NCBI RefSeq assembly: GCF_002973525.1
Contig: NZ_PVEN01000006.1
Coordinates: 124,001-188,000 of the forward strand
Origin: Paraburkholderia sp. BL21I4N1
Lineage (GTDB): Bacteria; Pseudomonadota; Gammaproteobacteria; Burkholderiales; Burkholderiaceae
DNA: 64,000 nt
Reading direction: 5' to 3'
Shown here: positions 7,901 through 16,566 of the stretch, piece by piece
How the letters are laid out: each line of letters starts with the position of its first letter
Position numbering within the stretch: the stretch's first letter is position 1
Made by a program: the position numbers and the translations under genes
Notes under the pieces: generated by a model
Database searches by the model: none
The model's input: the letters and a program-made list of their open reading frames with translations, nothing else
Told to the model about the DNA's origin: nothing

Positions 7901-10107
7901 GTCTCGTGATTCCGTGGACCCGGCCGCTCGACGAGTGCATGCCGTTTGTCGAACAGGCTTACCGGATTTCGTCGGAAATCGGCAATCTGGTGTTCGATGT
8001 CTCCAGCGCGAGGAACGTGGCGAGTCTTCTGCTGCTCGCCGGCGCACCGCTCGAGGAGGTCCAGCGCGAGGCGGAAAAAGGCTTCTCGATTGCGAGCGCG
8101 TCACGTTTTGCCTTGTACCTCGGGCTATTGGGCGGCCAGCTCGAACTCGTGAAAGCCCTTCGCGAAACCGGCACCGAGAGTCACCACGATATCGACGCAG
8201 CCGCGCGGGACATGACAACGAGCGTGGCATTTTCCGAGTGGACGTACCGTTTGCAGGCCCGCTTCACGTTCGGACGGATCGAAGCGGCGCTCGAGGCCGA
8301 ACAGATGGCCCAGCCGTCGCTGCGCGCCTCGACGACCATTCTCGAAGTGATCGACTATCACTTCTACGGCGCGCTCACGCGAGCCGACGCTTGTGCGTCG
8401 GCCGTCGACGAGGACACCCGACGCATTCATTGGACCGCGCTCGCCGCGCATTCCGCCCAACTGGCGGCCTGGGCGCAAACCTGCCCGGTCAACTTCGCGG
8501 GCCGCAGTGCCCTCGTCACCGCGCGCATCGCCCAACTGGACAGGCAGGAGCACTCGTCGGCCCGCGCCGAACAGCTCTACGACGAAGCGATCCGACATTC
8601 CAAAGCGAACCGGTTCTTGCCGATCGAGGCAGTGGCCAATGAACTCGCGGCTGCGTTTTACCTGACGCGCGGACTGACGGAGCACGCACGCACCTATCTG
8701 CGCGACGCGCGTCGCGCTTACGCGCAATGGGGTGCCAAGGCCAAGACCGCCGAACTGGATCGCCGCTACGGGTTACCGCGCGAAACGGATCTCGCCGCCG
8801 TGGCGCCACCACGGGAAGATCCGGCCTTTCAGCAACTCGATATCGCCGCCGTCATCAAGGCGTCGAACGCGCTTGCCAGCGAAATCGTTCTGGCCCGGCT
8901 GATCGAAACCCTGGTCACGACCGCGCTGCAACATGCGGGCGCGAGGCGCTGCGTGCTGGCACTGGCGCACGGCACCGAGATGCGGATCGAGGCACAGGCG
9001 CGGGTACGGCCGGACCGCATCGAGGTTAGCGTCGCCACCTCGCCGATTTCGCCTGCCGACGTCGCGACCTCGGTGGTGCATGCGGTCGTTCGTACGGGCA
9101 AGCATGTGGTGCTGGACAATGCCTGCGAAATCGGTGCATTCGTTCGCGACGAGTACGTGCAGCGTAATCGCTCCCGCTCGATTGTCTGCACGCCGCTCCT
9201 CAAACAGGCGAACCTGATCGGCGTGCTCTATGTGGAAAACGAGCTGGCCGTCGGCGCGTTTACAGCCGACAAAACCGCGGTGTTGTCCGTACTCGGGAGT
9301 CAGGCCGCCATTGCCGTGGACAACGCGCGACTCTACGAAGACCTGATCGAACAGAACCGGGCGCGAGCGAAAGCCGAAGAGGCACTGAGCAGCGCGCTGG
9401 CCAACCTGGCGCGAATGACGCGGGTGACGACGATGGGCGAACTGGTGGTGTCGATCGTCCACGAGGTCAGCCAGCCGCTCATGGCTATTCAGACGTCGAT
9501 CGGGGCAGCGTTGCGCTGGCTTGACCGGCCAACGCCCGAGGTCGCCGAGGCGAGGATCATGCTCACCAACGTCGCCGAAGACAGTCAGCGAGCGTCCCAG
9601 GTGATCAAAGGCCTGCGGGCCATGGCGAAGCAATCGGAGCCGACTTTCAGCGTGTTCGATCTCGGCGATGCCGTTTTCGAAGTACTGACGATGTTGCGCG
9701 GCCAGATACAGGACCATCATGTCGAAGTCGTTCACCGACCGCCGGACGAAGTACGGGTGAATGGCGATCGTATTCAGGTACAGCAGGTCGTGCTGAACCT
9801 GATCATGAACGCGACCGAAGCCATGAGTGGCGTGAACGAACGCCCTCGCGTCCTGACCTTGGCCTGCGAAGCGCTGCAGGGGCAACGCGCCCTCGTGCGG
9901 GTCGAGGACACGGGGCCCGGGCTCGCCCCCCAGGTGGCCGAGCGGCTCTTCGAGCCGTTCGTGACAACCAAGCAGTCGGGCATGGGCATGGGGCTATCGA
10001 TATGCAGGTCGATCGCGGAAGTTCATGGCGGCGAACTGACGGTGGCGCCGGGCGATCCTCATGGCGCCGTGTTCAGCCTCATCCTGCCGGCCGCCCCCCT
10101 TCGCTAG
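4993..10107 (+). CDS. Giant signalling protein: pseudokinase - AAA ATPase - helical repeats - GAF - histidine kinase
   Basis: 1704 residues. Order: a Ser/Thr-kinase-like domain (about 10-265), an AAA/NACHT-like ATPase with Walker A GYSGAGKT (328-335) and Walker B ILFFDDLQW (about 454), a long helical TPR-like region (about 600-1250), GAF (about 1282-1446), a coiled coil, then a histidine kinase with phospho-acceptor His1490 (HEVSQPL), Asn1606 in the N-box and DTGPG (1639-1643). The kinase-like domain keeps HCDLNPDN (122-129) and APE (174-176) but has GFG (146-148) in place of DFG and appears to lack the VAIK lysine (Ala33 aligned). It therefore looks catalytically dead, while the ATPase and histidine kinase look intact. 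There is no receiver domain and no transmembrane segment, so it is probably cytosolic. Its partner is unknown; the FixJ-type regulators at 13999 and 14835 are nearby candidates. The start has only a weak ribosome site. Confidence 0.9.
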   Translation: MTDLTDYSLVLLRAAPLVLQRGTSPTAARALFASIDNPNSERDASRRLHHEYDLRAELLSPWAARPTDLLHQGDKLVLMLDDPGGELLRERCHAPLPVDVFLRLASGISSALSSAHEQGLVHCDLNPDNILVTADAGAWPAARLTGFGCAFRNDPKHRDSDVQHANRGAVEYMAPEVCGQMNRRIDARADLYSLGCTFYEMLTGTLPVVGDDRLALVHAHLARRPALPSELVAGLPRQIEMIVMKLLAKGPEERYQSAASLTTDLERCAAMWRAGEWITLFPLDIPALSGRQHASLQLFGREGEMSVLRSAYERTAVGEPSRLMLVNGYSGAGKTSLVSHWVKQLGASSHLFAAGTCEQVNSATPYVALIQIIEQLVRPILGEDQATFLVSQRRLLDALGTKARMLWTVIPDLQLILGDKFADDGAAVPVDRERFLTAAADLIKVFCKPERPLILFFDDLQWSDEGTMSALGHLSEKSCAPYLLLIGAYRSNEVGPDHPLRQLMAAENANLQHLELAPLNRDDTARLIASTLQCSLEQVNPVVDLVEEKTGGNPFFATQFAIELAQEGLIEFEQQSSLHVRDFDRIRAKAYTDNVVDLMLRRLERLGAATRSTLKHFSCLGNFAPVATLAIAMDCSEADLHDSLIDALRTDLVYLAGDAYHFRHDRFREAAYGSMTEHERVALHLEIGRRMIARVTDDQNVEDVFDIVSQINFGIGHVAPGDERRRFAGLNIIAGRRAKAATAYASALTYFVAAAALLSTEPEDETTHWVEFYRADCECLLGMLGAAEERLLRLGTREIRMALRAELTRLITGLYTAQSRADLGMEAGLDYLRRLGLHIEARPTDAQVDEAFASLQRRIGNRTVADLAQLPTISDPLWHSAIEALADMIPPALFIDVNLLDIILLNVANLSVEHGLCDASSFGFVFLNFVYGARYGDYASGYEFGKLAIEVIDRCGQSRYKSRVYMRFGSLVIPWTRPLDECMPFVEQAYRISSEIGNLVFDVSSARNVASLLLLAGAPLEEVQREAEKGFSIASASRFALYLGLLGGQLELVKALRETGTESHHDIDAAARDMTTSVAFSEWTYRLQARFTFGRIEAALEAEQMAQPSLRASTTILEVIDYHFYGALTRADACASAVDEDTRRIHWTALAAHSAQLAAWAQTCPVNFAGRSALVTARIAQLDRQEHSSARAEQLYDEAIRHSKANRFLPIEAVANELAAAFYLTRGLTEHARTYLRDARRAYAQWGAKAKTAELDRRYGLPRETDLAAVAPPREDPAFQQLDIAAVIKASNALASEIVLARLIETLVTTALQHAGARRCVLALAHGTEMRIEAQARVRPDRIEVSVATSPISPADVATSVVHAVVRTGKHVVLDNACEIGAFVRDEYVQRNRSRSIVCTPLLKQANLIGVLYVENELAVGAFTADKTAVLSVLGSQAAIAVDNARLYEDLIEQNRARAKAEEALSSALANLARMTRVTTMGELVVSIVHEVSQPLMAIQTSIGAALRWLDRPTPEVAEARIMLTNVAEDSQRASQVIKGLRAMAKQSEPTFSVFDLGDAVFEVLTMLRGQIQDHHVEVVHRPPDEVRVNGDRIQVQQVVLNLIMNATEAMSGVNERPRVLTLACEALQGQRALVRVEDTGPGLAPQVAERLFEPFVTTKQSGMGMGLSICRSIAEVHGGELTVAPGDPHGAVFSLILPAAPLR

Positions 10108-11357
10108 GGTTTTTTGACGAGTGGGCAGGTGCTTTCGGCGAGCGGCCGGAACGCCTGGTCAGCGGGTATCACCGCTTTGATGCTGTAGTAATCCCACGGA
10201 TAGTGGGATTGCGCCGGACTCTTGACCTGCACCAGATACATGTCGTGCACCATCCGGCCGTCTTCGCGAATCCGGCCGTTCGTGGCAAAGAAGTCGTTGA
10301 TCGGCAGTTCCCTCATTTTCTTCATCACGGCGGCCGTCTCGTCCGTGCCCGCCGCCTTGACGGCCTCCAGATAGTGCATGGTCGATGAATAGTCGCCGGC
10401 CTGCGCCTGGGTTGGCATGACGTTCATCTTGTCGTAAAAGCGCTTCGACCACTTGCGGGACGCGTCATTCCGATCCCAGTAGAAACCGGTAGCGAACTGG
10501 AGGCCTTGCGCGGTTTGCAGGCCAAGCGCGTGAATGTCGGAAAGGAACACCAGCAAGCCCGCGATCTGCTGTTTGCCGGATCGGGCAATGCCGAATTCGT
10601 TCGCGCTTTTCACTGCATTGACGAAATCGCCGCCCGCGTTCGCGAGCCCGATCACCTTGGCGCCGGACGACTGCGCCTGCAGCATGTACGACGAAAAATC
10701 GGCCGTGTTGAGCGGTGCGCGCACGGTGCCGAGCACCTTGCCGCCGTCCGCCTTGATGGCTTCGGTCGTGTCTTTGACGAGTGCCGCGCCGAACGCGTAG
10801 TCGGCCGCGATAAAGTACCAGCTGTCGGCGCCGCGTTTTGCCATGGCGTCTCCCGCACCGTGAGCCAGCGCGTAAGTGTCGTAGACGTAATGCACGCTAA
10901 CCGGCGTGCACTTCGTACCCGTCAAATCCGAGGTGGACGGCCCGGTGGCAATCGCAATGCGGTTTTTCTGGCGAGCCACGTCGACCACGGCAAGGCCCGC
11001 ACCCGACGAAGCCAGATCGGTAATCATGTCGACCTGTTGCGTATCGAACCATTCGCGTGCCTTGCTCGCCGCGATATCCGCCTTGTTCTGATGATCCGCG
11101 TAGATGACGTCGACCTTGATGCCGGGATTGGTCTTCATGAAATCGTCCGCCGCCATTCTCACGGCTTCGACGGCGCCCTGCCCGCCCACCGCCGAATAAA
11201 CGCCGGACAGGTCGGTCAACACGCCAATCTTGACGATCCCGTCTGACAAGCGAAGCGGCTGCGCGGTGGCATGGCCGGGGCCAAGCAATGCGGCCGCCGC
11301 GCCGCTGAATAAAACGATCCGACCAACTCGCGCCTTGAACGGCATCTTGAATGGCAT
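10104..11357 (-). CDS. ABC transporter substrate-binding protein, branched-chain amino acid type
   Basis: 417 residues with an N-terminal signal peptide (cleavage near HATAQP). The fold is that of a Leu/Ile/Val-type periplasmic binding protein (Peripla_BP_6): IKIGVLTDLSGVYSAVGGQGAVEAVRMAADDF is the family opening in near-consensus form, followed by VDVIYADHQNKAD and AIATGPSTSDLTG. It would bind an amino acid, amide or aromatic acid in the periplasm. No permease or ATPase genes flank it, so it is an orphan receptor here. The start at 11357 is favoured by AAGGAGG eight bases upstream. Its stop codon shares the palindrome CTAG with the stop of the convergent giant kinase gene. Confidence 0.9.
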   Translation of the reverse strand: MPFKMPFKARVGRIVLFSGAAAALLGPGHATAQPLRLSDGIVKIGVLTDLSGVYSAVGGQGAVEAVRMAADDFMKTNPGIKVDVIYADHQNKADIAASKAREWFDTQQVDMITDLASSGAGLAVVDVARQKNRIAIATGPSTSDLTGTKCTPVSVHYVYDTYALAHGAGDAMAKRGADSWYFIAADYAFGAALVKDTTEAIKADGGKVLGTVRAPLNTADFSSYMLQAQSSGAKVIGLANAGGDFVNAVKSANEFGIARSGKQQIAGLLVFLSDIHALGLQTAQGLQFATGFYWDRNDASRKWSKRFYDKMNVMPTQAQAGDYSSTMHYLEAVKAAGTDETAAVMKKMRELPINDFFATNGRIREDGRMVHDMYLVQVKSPAQSHYPWDYYSIKAVIPADQAFRPLAESTCPLVKKP

Positions 11358-11430
11358 CTGTCCCGCCTCCTTTCTTTTATTTGAGAAGTTACGCGGTCCT
11401 GCGACAGGCCAACAAGTTGGCGCACCGGTT

Positions 11431-12417
11431 TCACGCGATATCCACCACGATCTTACCTTGCGCCGTGCCGTCGGTGAGCGCCTCGTAGGCCTGGTCGGCG
11501 GAACCCAGATCGAAACGGCGTGGATCGACGCGCGGAACCAGCTTGCCGGTCTGCGCGAGGCGCGTGGCTTCGCGCATCATCTCGCCGTGGTGTGCACGGC
11601 CAGTGCCGCTCAGCAGCGCGTGCAGCGTGAAAACACCGGAGTAGGTCGCTTCGCGGAACGATAGCGGTGCAAGCGCATGGGTGCCCCAACCGAGCGCGCT
11701 CACCACATGGCCAAAGTGCTTCACGGCCGCGAACGACGCGTCGAGCGTCGCGCCGCCCACCGTGTCAACCACGAGATCGAAGCCCGCGCCGTCCGTACAC
11801 GAGCCAACGTATTGTTCAACCGTCTGCGCCGCGTAGTCGATGGGCGTCGCGCCAAACTGTGCGAGCACGGCCTGGTTGCCGGCGCTCGCCGTAGCGAACA
11901 CCTTGGCGCCGAGCGCCCGCGCGAGTTGCACCGACACATGGCCCACACCGCCGGCGCCGCCTTGCACTAGCACCGTTTGACCGGGCTGCAGGTTGGCACG
12001 ATCGACAATGCCCGAGTAAGACGTAATAAAAGCGAGGGGCAGCGCGGCGGCTTCGCGCATCGACAGACTGGATGGCTTGAGTGCCAGCAGGTCGGCGTCG
12101 ACCGCGGCGTACTGCGCGAGCGACCCTTGAATGCCGCCTACGCCGCCGGTCATTCCATAGACCTCGTCACCTGGCTTGAACACGCTCACGCCAGGACCGA
12201 CCGACTCCACCACGCCCGCCATGTCGATACCGAGCACGAGAGGCAGTGGATGCTTCGCATGGGCCGCGCTACCGGCACGGATCTTCGTGTCGAGCGGGTT
12301 CAATCCGCTCGCCGCGATGCGAACCAGCACCTCGCCTCGCGCCGGTTCGGGACGCGCGAGGCGGGTGAGTTCGAGTGGACCGTTATAACGGTCGAGTACA
12401 AGCGCTTGCATGGACAT
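11431..12417 (-). CDS. Quinone-reductase-like medium-chain dehydrogenase
   Basis: 328 residues, zinc-free MDR superfamily (NADPH:quinone reductase-like). Seen: GroES-like N-terminal half with ASGLNPLDTKIRAG and PLVLGIDMAGVVESVG, then a Rossmann motif GGAGGVGHVSVQLA, and a C-terminal Asp-rich closing strand GKIVVDIA. The cysteines that bind structural zinc in alcohol dehydrogenases are absent. It should reduce quinones or alpha,beta-unsaturated carbonyls with NADPH in the cytoplasm. AAAGGAC lies upstream of the ATG. It is transcribed toward the ABC-binding-protein gene, but the 73-base gap and different functions do not prove cotranscription. The 204 bases upstream separate it from the P450 gene and hold no gene. 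Confidence 0.87.
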   Translation of the reverse strand: MSMQALVLDRYNGPLELTRLARPEPARGEVLVRIAASGLNPLDTKIRAGSAAHAKHPLPLVLGIDMAGVVESVGPGVSVFKPGDEVYGMTGGVGGIQGSLAQYAAVDADLLALKPSSLSMREAAALPLAFITSYSGIVDRANLQPGQTVLVQGGAGGVGHVSVQLARALGAKVFATASAGNQAVLAQFGATPIDYAAQTVEQYVGSCTDGAGFDLVVDTVGGATLDASFAAVKHFGHVVSALGWGTHALAPLSFREATYSGVFTLHALLSGTGRAHHGEMMREATRLAQTGKLVPRVDPRRFDLGSADQAYEALTDGTAQGKIVVDIA

Positions 12418-12621
12418 GATGAGGTCCTTTGAGTGACCGGCTGGTCGTAAAGAGGCTGGAGAACGCGCGATGGCGGCGTAACGTAGCGTCGCGTCATGTC
12501 ATGAACAATCGGCGACGCTACAACGGTTCCACATTAATGGGCCGGGGTTGGGCGAACAAGTGGCCATCGGTAGCGTCGTCCCATACCTTGGTCCATATCG
12601 CAATGGCTCAATTTATCTGGC

Positions 12622-13845
12622 TTAACGAACCGCGGCGGTGTTGGCATAGGTGCGTGCAGTCAGCGAATGGACGCCGCGCAGGTTATTTCGCCGGTGCCAT
12701 TGCAAACGATCGGGTTCGACGATTTGCAGATCGGGGAAATAGCGGAACAACGTCTTCAACGCGACCTCGATTTCCAGCAACGCGACGCGTGCGCCAAGGC
12801 AGTAGTGAATGCCCGCCCCAAACGACAGAAACCGGGTATTTCCGGCGCGCTCGAAGTCGATCTGATCGGGCTGCGCATATAAGTCGGGATCGCGATTGGC
12901 CGCGCCGATCAGCATGAAAACGATCGTTCCCGGCGCCAGCGTCACCTCATCGACCACCACTTCTTCCAGCGCGGTACGCACCACCATGTGCACCGAACTG
13001 TCGTAACGCATGCATTCCAGTACCGCCTTCGGCATGAGCGCCGGCTCTCGCTTCAGCTCCGCGAGTTTTTCCGGCTGACGATGCAGCGAGATCAGCGCAT
13101 TGCCGATCATGTTGGAGGTGGTCTCGTGCCCGGCGATGAACAGCAGAATCACGTTGGAGATGACTTCGTCGTCGGTCAGCGGCACGCCACCTTCCGCGAC
13201 GCTCAGCAGCGACGACACAATGTCGTCTCCCGGCGTGGCCCGCCGTTGCGCAACGACAATCCGGAAGTACGCCTCCAGCGACAACGCTGCCTGGTTCGCT
13301 TCCGCGAGCGCGGCGTCGTTCAGCGGCGCCAGGTCGAAGGCCGCGACCAGCCGGCTGGCATCGGCCCCGAGGTTCTCACCGTGCTCGCGCGGAATATCGA
13401 GCAGGCGGCAAATGATTTCCACCGGCAGCGGCAGCGCGTAGTCGCGCATCACATCGAACTCCTGCTGTGCGGCCAGACGTTCAGCGAGCCGGCTCGCCGT
13501 CGACTCGACGATGTCCCGCAACTTGTCCACCTGACGGGCGTTGAAAGCCTGCATCAGATTGGCGCGCAACGAGGTATGCACAGGCGGGTTCAGCAACAGG
13601 AACGTGCGGCTCAACGCCTTGAACACGGGCTGCGACGGCGCGCTTTCGCCGTATCGCGCGATCACGCTCTGCAGGTAGGTCTTGCCCATGGCCCGGTGAC
13701 GCAGCAGCGCTTCGATCACGGAGGCCCGGCCCGTGACGACCGCATTTGGACCGACGGGCACGATCGCGCCGGCGCGTCGTATCTTTTCGTAGAACGGATA
13801 GGGATTTTCGAAAAATTCTGGCGAGGCAAAATCGTGGAAGTTCAT
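12622..13845 (-). CDS. Cytochrome P450
   Basis: 407 residues, soluble bacterial class I-type P450. All hallmarks are present: I-helix AGHETT (238-243), K-helix ExxR as ECMR (277-280), and the heme loop FGAGIHYCLG with ligand Cys349. Length fits the CYP101/CYP107-like bacterial group. No ferredoxin or ferredoxin reductase gene is adjacent, so electrons must come from elsewhere. Substrate cannot be read from the sequence. The ribosome site is weak. Neighbours are a quinone-reductase-like gene downstream on the same strand and a receiver-only regulator upstream on the same strand. Confidence 0.93.
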   Translation of the reverse strand: MNFHDFASPEFFENPYPFYEKIRRAGAIVPVGPNAVVTGRASVIEALLRHRAMGKTYLQSVIARYGESAPSQPVFKALSRTFLLLNPPVHTSLRANLMQAFNARQVDKLRDIVESTASRLAERLAAQQEFDVMRDYALPLPVEIICRLLDIPREHGENLGADASRLVAAFDLAPLNDAALAEANQAALSLEAYFRIVVAQRRATPGDDIVSSLLSVAEGGVPLTDDEVISNVILLFIAGHETTSNMIGNALISLHRQPEKLAELKREPALMPKAVLECMRYDSSVHMVVRTALEEVVVDEVTLAPGTIVFMLIGAANRDPDLYAQPDQIDFERAGNTRFLSFGAGIHYCLGARVALLEIEVALKTLFRYFPDLQIVEPDRLQWHRRNNLRGVHSLTARTYANTAAVR

Positions 13846-13998
13846 CTTTCAATCCGGTCGTGGAGATGAGTTGTCGTCGGGCATGCATGCCGTTGATTCA
13901 ACCTCAGCTTAGACGGACCGTTAAGCCGCGCGAAGACTCGAACGACTCAAAAACCTGCTCATTCGTCTCAAACGATCGGCGCGGCGCGCGCCCCGGCG

Positions 13999-14376
13999 TC
14001 AAGGCAACCCTAACGCACGCGTGAGGCAATCGGCCATCGCTGCGGCATCGATCGGTTTTTCCAGAATGGCCACCACGCCCGGCTCCTGAAGCTTGGCGTT
14101 GAGCGCCGGCGTGGAGAACGCCGTGATGAAAATGGTGGTCAGCGAGTAGCCGGCCTGCACAAGCCGGTTGTGCATTTCGATGCCGGACATGTTCGGCATC
14201 CGCACGTCCGAAATCAGACAGTCCGTTTCCGCGATGCCGGACGACTGCAGAAATGCACTGGCCGAATCGAACAGGCGCACGCTCCATCCGAGCGAGCGGA
14301 CGAGGCCGGCCGTGGCGTTCCTGATGGCCTCGTCATCTTCCACGACGGCGACAATCTTGATGGGTTCGGTGCGCAA
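13999..14376 (-). CDS. Single-domain response regulator (FixJ/CheY-like receiver)
   Basis: 125 residues consisting only of a receiver domain. The acidic pocket VVEDDEA, phospho-acceptor Asp57 (LISDVRMPN), Thr85 (FITAF) and Lys107 (LEKPI) are all present, so it should be phosphorylatable. The start is a TTG at 14376, immediately preceded by an in-frame stop, with GAG at short spacing. No output domain is present, so it probably acts as a phosphate relay or sink. It faces the FixJ-type regulator at 14835 across a 458-base region, and the large histidine kinase at 4993 has no cognate regulator next to it, so these may form one system (inference). Confidence 0.85.
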   Translation of the reverse strand: MRTEPIKIVAVVEDDEAIRNATAGLVRSLGWSVRLFDSASAFLQSSGIAETDCLISDVRMPNMSGIEMHNRLVQAGYSLTTIFITAFSTPALNAKLQEPGVVAILEKPIDAAAMADCLTRALGLP

Positions 14377-14834
14377 TCAGTGCTCGATAGAGAATGCCTG
14401 TCGAGGCCGGGACGGCACTGGACGTGGGCACAACCTGAGCCTATCCATTGCGTTGCCTGAGGAAAAGCATACTAAAGTATGGGACGCCGACCGCTTTTTT
14501 CCGCCAGCATCGCGCAATGCCGGTCGATACCGGGACGGCGCGTCGCACACCCCTACACCAACGGATAGTGGCATGCGCTGTTTGCCCGGCCGCCACGCCG
14601 ACTCACAGGTTCATGCCGCTTACGTTCCGAAAGCATGGCACGACGCTGGCGCGGCACGGTCAAGCTGGCCTAAAATGGCCCAGCGCGGCGTATAGCCCCT
14701 CGATTCAGTCCGCTGCTAGCCGTGAGAATCGGCTGATTCCGTCAAGCCTAATAACAATCAACCAGGCGCGCGCCGACTGCCGGTCCGGTCAAGCAAGCCC
14801 GTGCGTTGCACCGAAGGACGAAGGAGCACTCCAG
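14377..14834. other. Divergent intergenic region with a small palindrome
   Basis: 458 bases between the two response-regulator genes, with no convincing gene. It contains the perfect dyad CATACT-AA-AGTATG at 14468-14481, which could be an operator. Promoters for both regulators must lie here. Confidence 0.45.
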
Positions 14835-15527
14835 ATGATTCCCCAGCGACATCCCGCCGCGAACAAATCCAACCCAACTATGGAGACATCGATCGTCTAT
14901 GTCGTCGACGACGACGAATCCGTGCGGCGGGCGTTGGTCGGCCTGCTGCGCTCAGTGGGACTGTCGGTCGAGACGTTCGCGTCGTCGCAAGAATTTCTCG
15001 ATTATTCGAAACAGAACATGCCGAGTTGCCTGATTCTCGACGTCCGCTTACGCGGCGAGAACGGACTGCAGTTTCAGGACGCGATGGCGAGCCGCAATCT
15101 GCGCATGCCGGTCATCTTCCTGACCGGTTACGGCGACATTGCCATGACAGTCAAAGCCATGAAAGCCGGCGCGCAGGATTTCCTCGCGAAGCCGTTTCGT
15201 GATCAGGACATGCTCGACGCCGTGTCGAACGCGCTGGAGAAAGACCGCGAAAGAATGGTGGCCGAGCACGCCGTGCTGTCGTTACGCGCGTCTTACGATT
15301 CGCTCACGCCTCGCGAACGCGAAGTGGTGAGTTTCGTACTTGCCGGCCTGCTCAATAAACAGATCGCTTCGGAAATGAGTGTCAGCGAAGTCACGGTGAA
15401 GATGCACCGCGGACAGGCCATGCGGAAGATGGCGGCGCGCTCGGTGGCCGATCTGGTTCGCAAGGTGCAGACGTTAGGTGTCGAACCAGGCGTCAAAAGC
15501 GAAGCGCTGCCCCGTAGTCAGGCTTGA
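14835..15527 (+). CDS. FixJ/NarL-type response regulator with LuxR HTH output
   Basis: 230 residues. The ATG at 14835 has AAGGAG eight bases upstream, better than any upstream or downstream start. The receiver domain (about 18-135) has VVDDDE, phospho-acceptor Asp69 (LILDVRL), Thr96 (FLTGYGD) and Lys119 (LAKPF). The C-terminal LuxR/GerE helix-turn-helix (about 150-212) has LTPREREVV and NKQIASEMSVSEVTVKMHRG, close to FixJ. It should bind DNA when phosphorylated. The adjacent single-domain receiver is divergently transcribed. No histidine kinase is adjacent, so the kinase is either the giant one at 4993 or unlinked. Confidence 0.92.
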   Translation: MIPQRHPAANKSNPTMETSIVYVVDDDESVRRALVGLLRSVGLSVETFASSQEFLDYSKQNMPSCLILDVRLRGENGLQFQDAMASRNLRMPVIFLTGYGDIAMTVKAMKAGAQDFLAKPFRDQDMLDAVSNALEKDRERMVAEHAVLSLRASYDSLTPREREVVSFVLAGLLNKQIASEMSVSEVTVKMHRGQAMRKMAARSVADLVRKVQTLGVEPGVKSEALPRSQA

Positions 15528-15620
15528 TTCGGGCCGCGCTGTCCGCTACGGGCGCTGGAACCGCCTGAGACCGAGCCGCCGCGTGCGAGCGGCGAAGAAC
15601 GACAAGAACGACAACATCGC

Positions 15621-15645
15621 CGATGGAGCGCGCCGCGCTCCATCG
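15621..15645. terminator. Bidirectional stem-loop between convergent genes
   Basis: An 11-bp perfect stem CGATGGAGCGC / GCGCTCCATCG with a 3-base loop. It lies between the stop of the FixJ-type regulator (15527) and the stop of the Tat-exported protein gene (15672 on the other strand). There is no T-run. Its position suggests a two-way transcription stop. Confidence 0.55.
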
Positions 15646-15671
15646 CTTGCATCTACCGCCTACCGAGACAT

Positions 15672-16481
15672 TCAACCGCCTTTCGAATAGGTGAAGCCCC
15701 TGCTTTGGAGGTCGACCATAAACGACACCACGCTCGGTACCAGCACGACATCGGGAATCAGATTGTTCGTTAGATCAGCGGCAATCCTGTCGGCCGATGC
15801 GGCAGGCCGCCCCGCCGAACTCTGAAGCGCACGCGAGATGGCGTGAATGGAATCGTGACAGGCGATAAAGACCGCCCCACGGCGTTGCAGCGAAATCACG
15901 TTGTTATTCGACGGCCCATAAAACCCGGCCACGTCTTCCACGCTGTCCGATCGCGAAGCCCCTGCTTTTTCGACGATCAGCGTGTTCGCCGTGAACTTCG
16001 GCCCCGCGAGCGCGGCGAGGTTGTACGTGTCCCACATCGGTTGCGCGAACAGCGCCAGATGCGCAAGACCGTGAGTCGCGGAAACCGCCAGAAAATCCGC
16101 GTTGCCGTTGGCAAAGACCTGGCCGTTCATCGCCTCGCGCATCAGCCCGGGCCATGGCCCCGCGAGATCGGTGTTTTCCCAGACCTGGCGGGCTTTGGGC
16201 CGATACTGCAACACCTGCTCGGCGGCGTCGAAATCCCAATACTGGCGATCCGTCAGCATGAACGGCACCGATTCGAAATTACGACGACGCGGCGCTGCGG
16301 CGAGGCGCTTGCCGAGTTGCGCGAGCGTCGTCGCACCGTTGAGATCCGACAGCATCCCGATGTCATGCGCTTCGTTGGCTTCCGCCCGCCGTTGCGGCAG
16401 AAAGGCAGTGACGGAGAGCGCGGCGAAACCCATTGTTCGAAGAACGTCCCGGCGTTTTGAACCTTGCAAAGTAGTCGACAT
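15672..16481 (-). CDS. Tat-exported protein of unknown function, possibly DsrE-like
   Basis: 269 residues. The start at 16481 has GAGG six bases upstream; a further ATG at 16493 would bury that site. The N-terminus SKRRDVLRTMGFAALSVTAFL is a twin-arginine signal, so the protein is exported folded and may carry a cofactor. The rest is not firmly recognised. Conserved-looking stretches are ATHGLAHLALFAQ, FYGPSNNNVISLQRRGAVFIACHDSI and NLIPDVVLVPSVV. The RRGAVFIACHDSI segment resembles the cysteine-containing strand of DsrE-like proteins, a weak hint only. The gene lies 85 bases downstream of the beta-lactamase-fold/DUF302 gene on the same strand, so the two may be one operon. Confidence 0.7.
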   Translation of the reverse strand: MSTTLQGSKRRDVLRTMGFAALSVTAFLPQRRAEANEAHDIGMLSDLNGATTLAQLGKRLAAAPRRRNFESVPFMLTDRQYWDFDAAEQVLQYRPKARQVWENTDLAGPWPGLMREAMNGQVFANGNADFLAVSATHGLAHLALFAQPMWDTYNLAALAGPKFTANTLIVEKAGASRSDSVEDVAGFYGPSNNNVISLQRRGAVFIACHDSIHAISRALQSSAGRPAASADRIAADLTNNLIPDVVLVPSVVSFMVDLQSRGFTYSKGG

Positions 16482-16566
16482 GTCAAACCTCATTAATGGT
16501 ATTTGTGTGTCTGTCAGACGGTGGTTATAAGGCGGCGCGGTGCGCACGCCAGATAACCAGCCCGGT

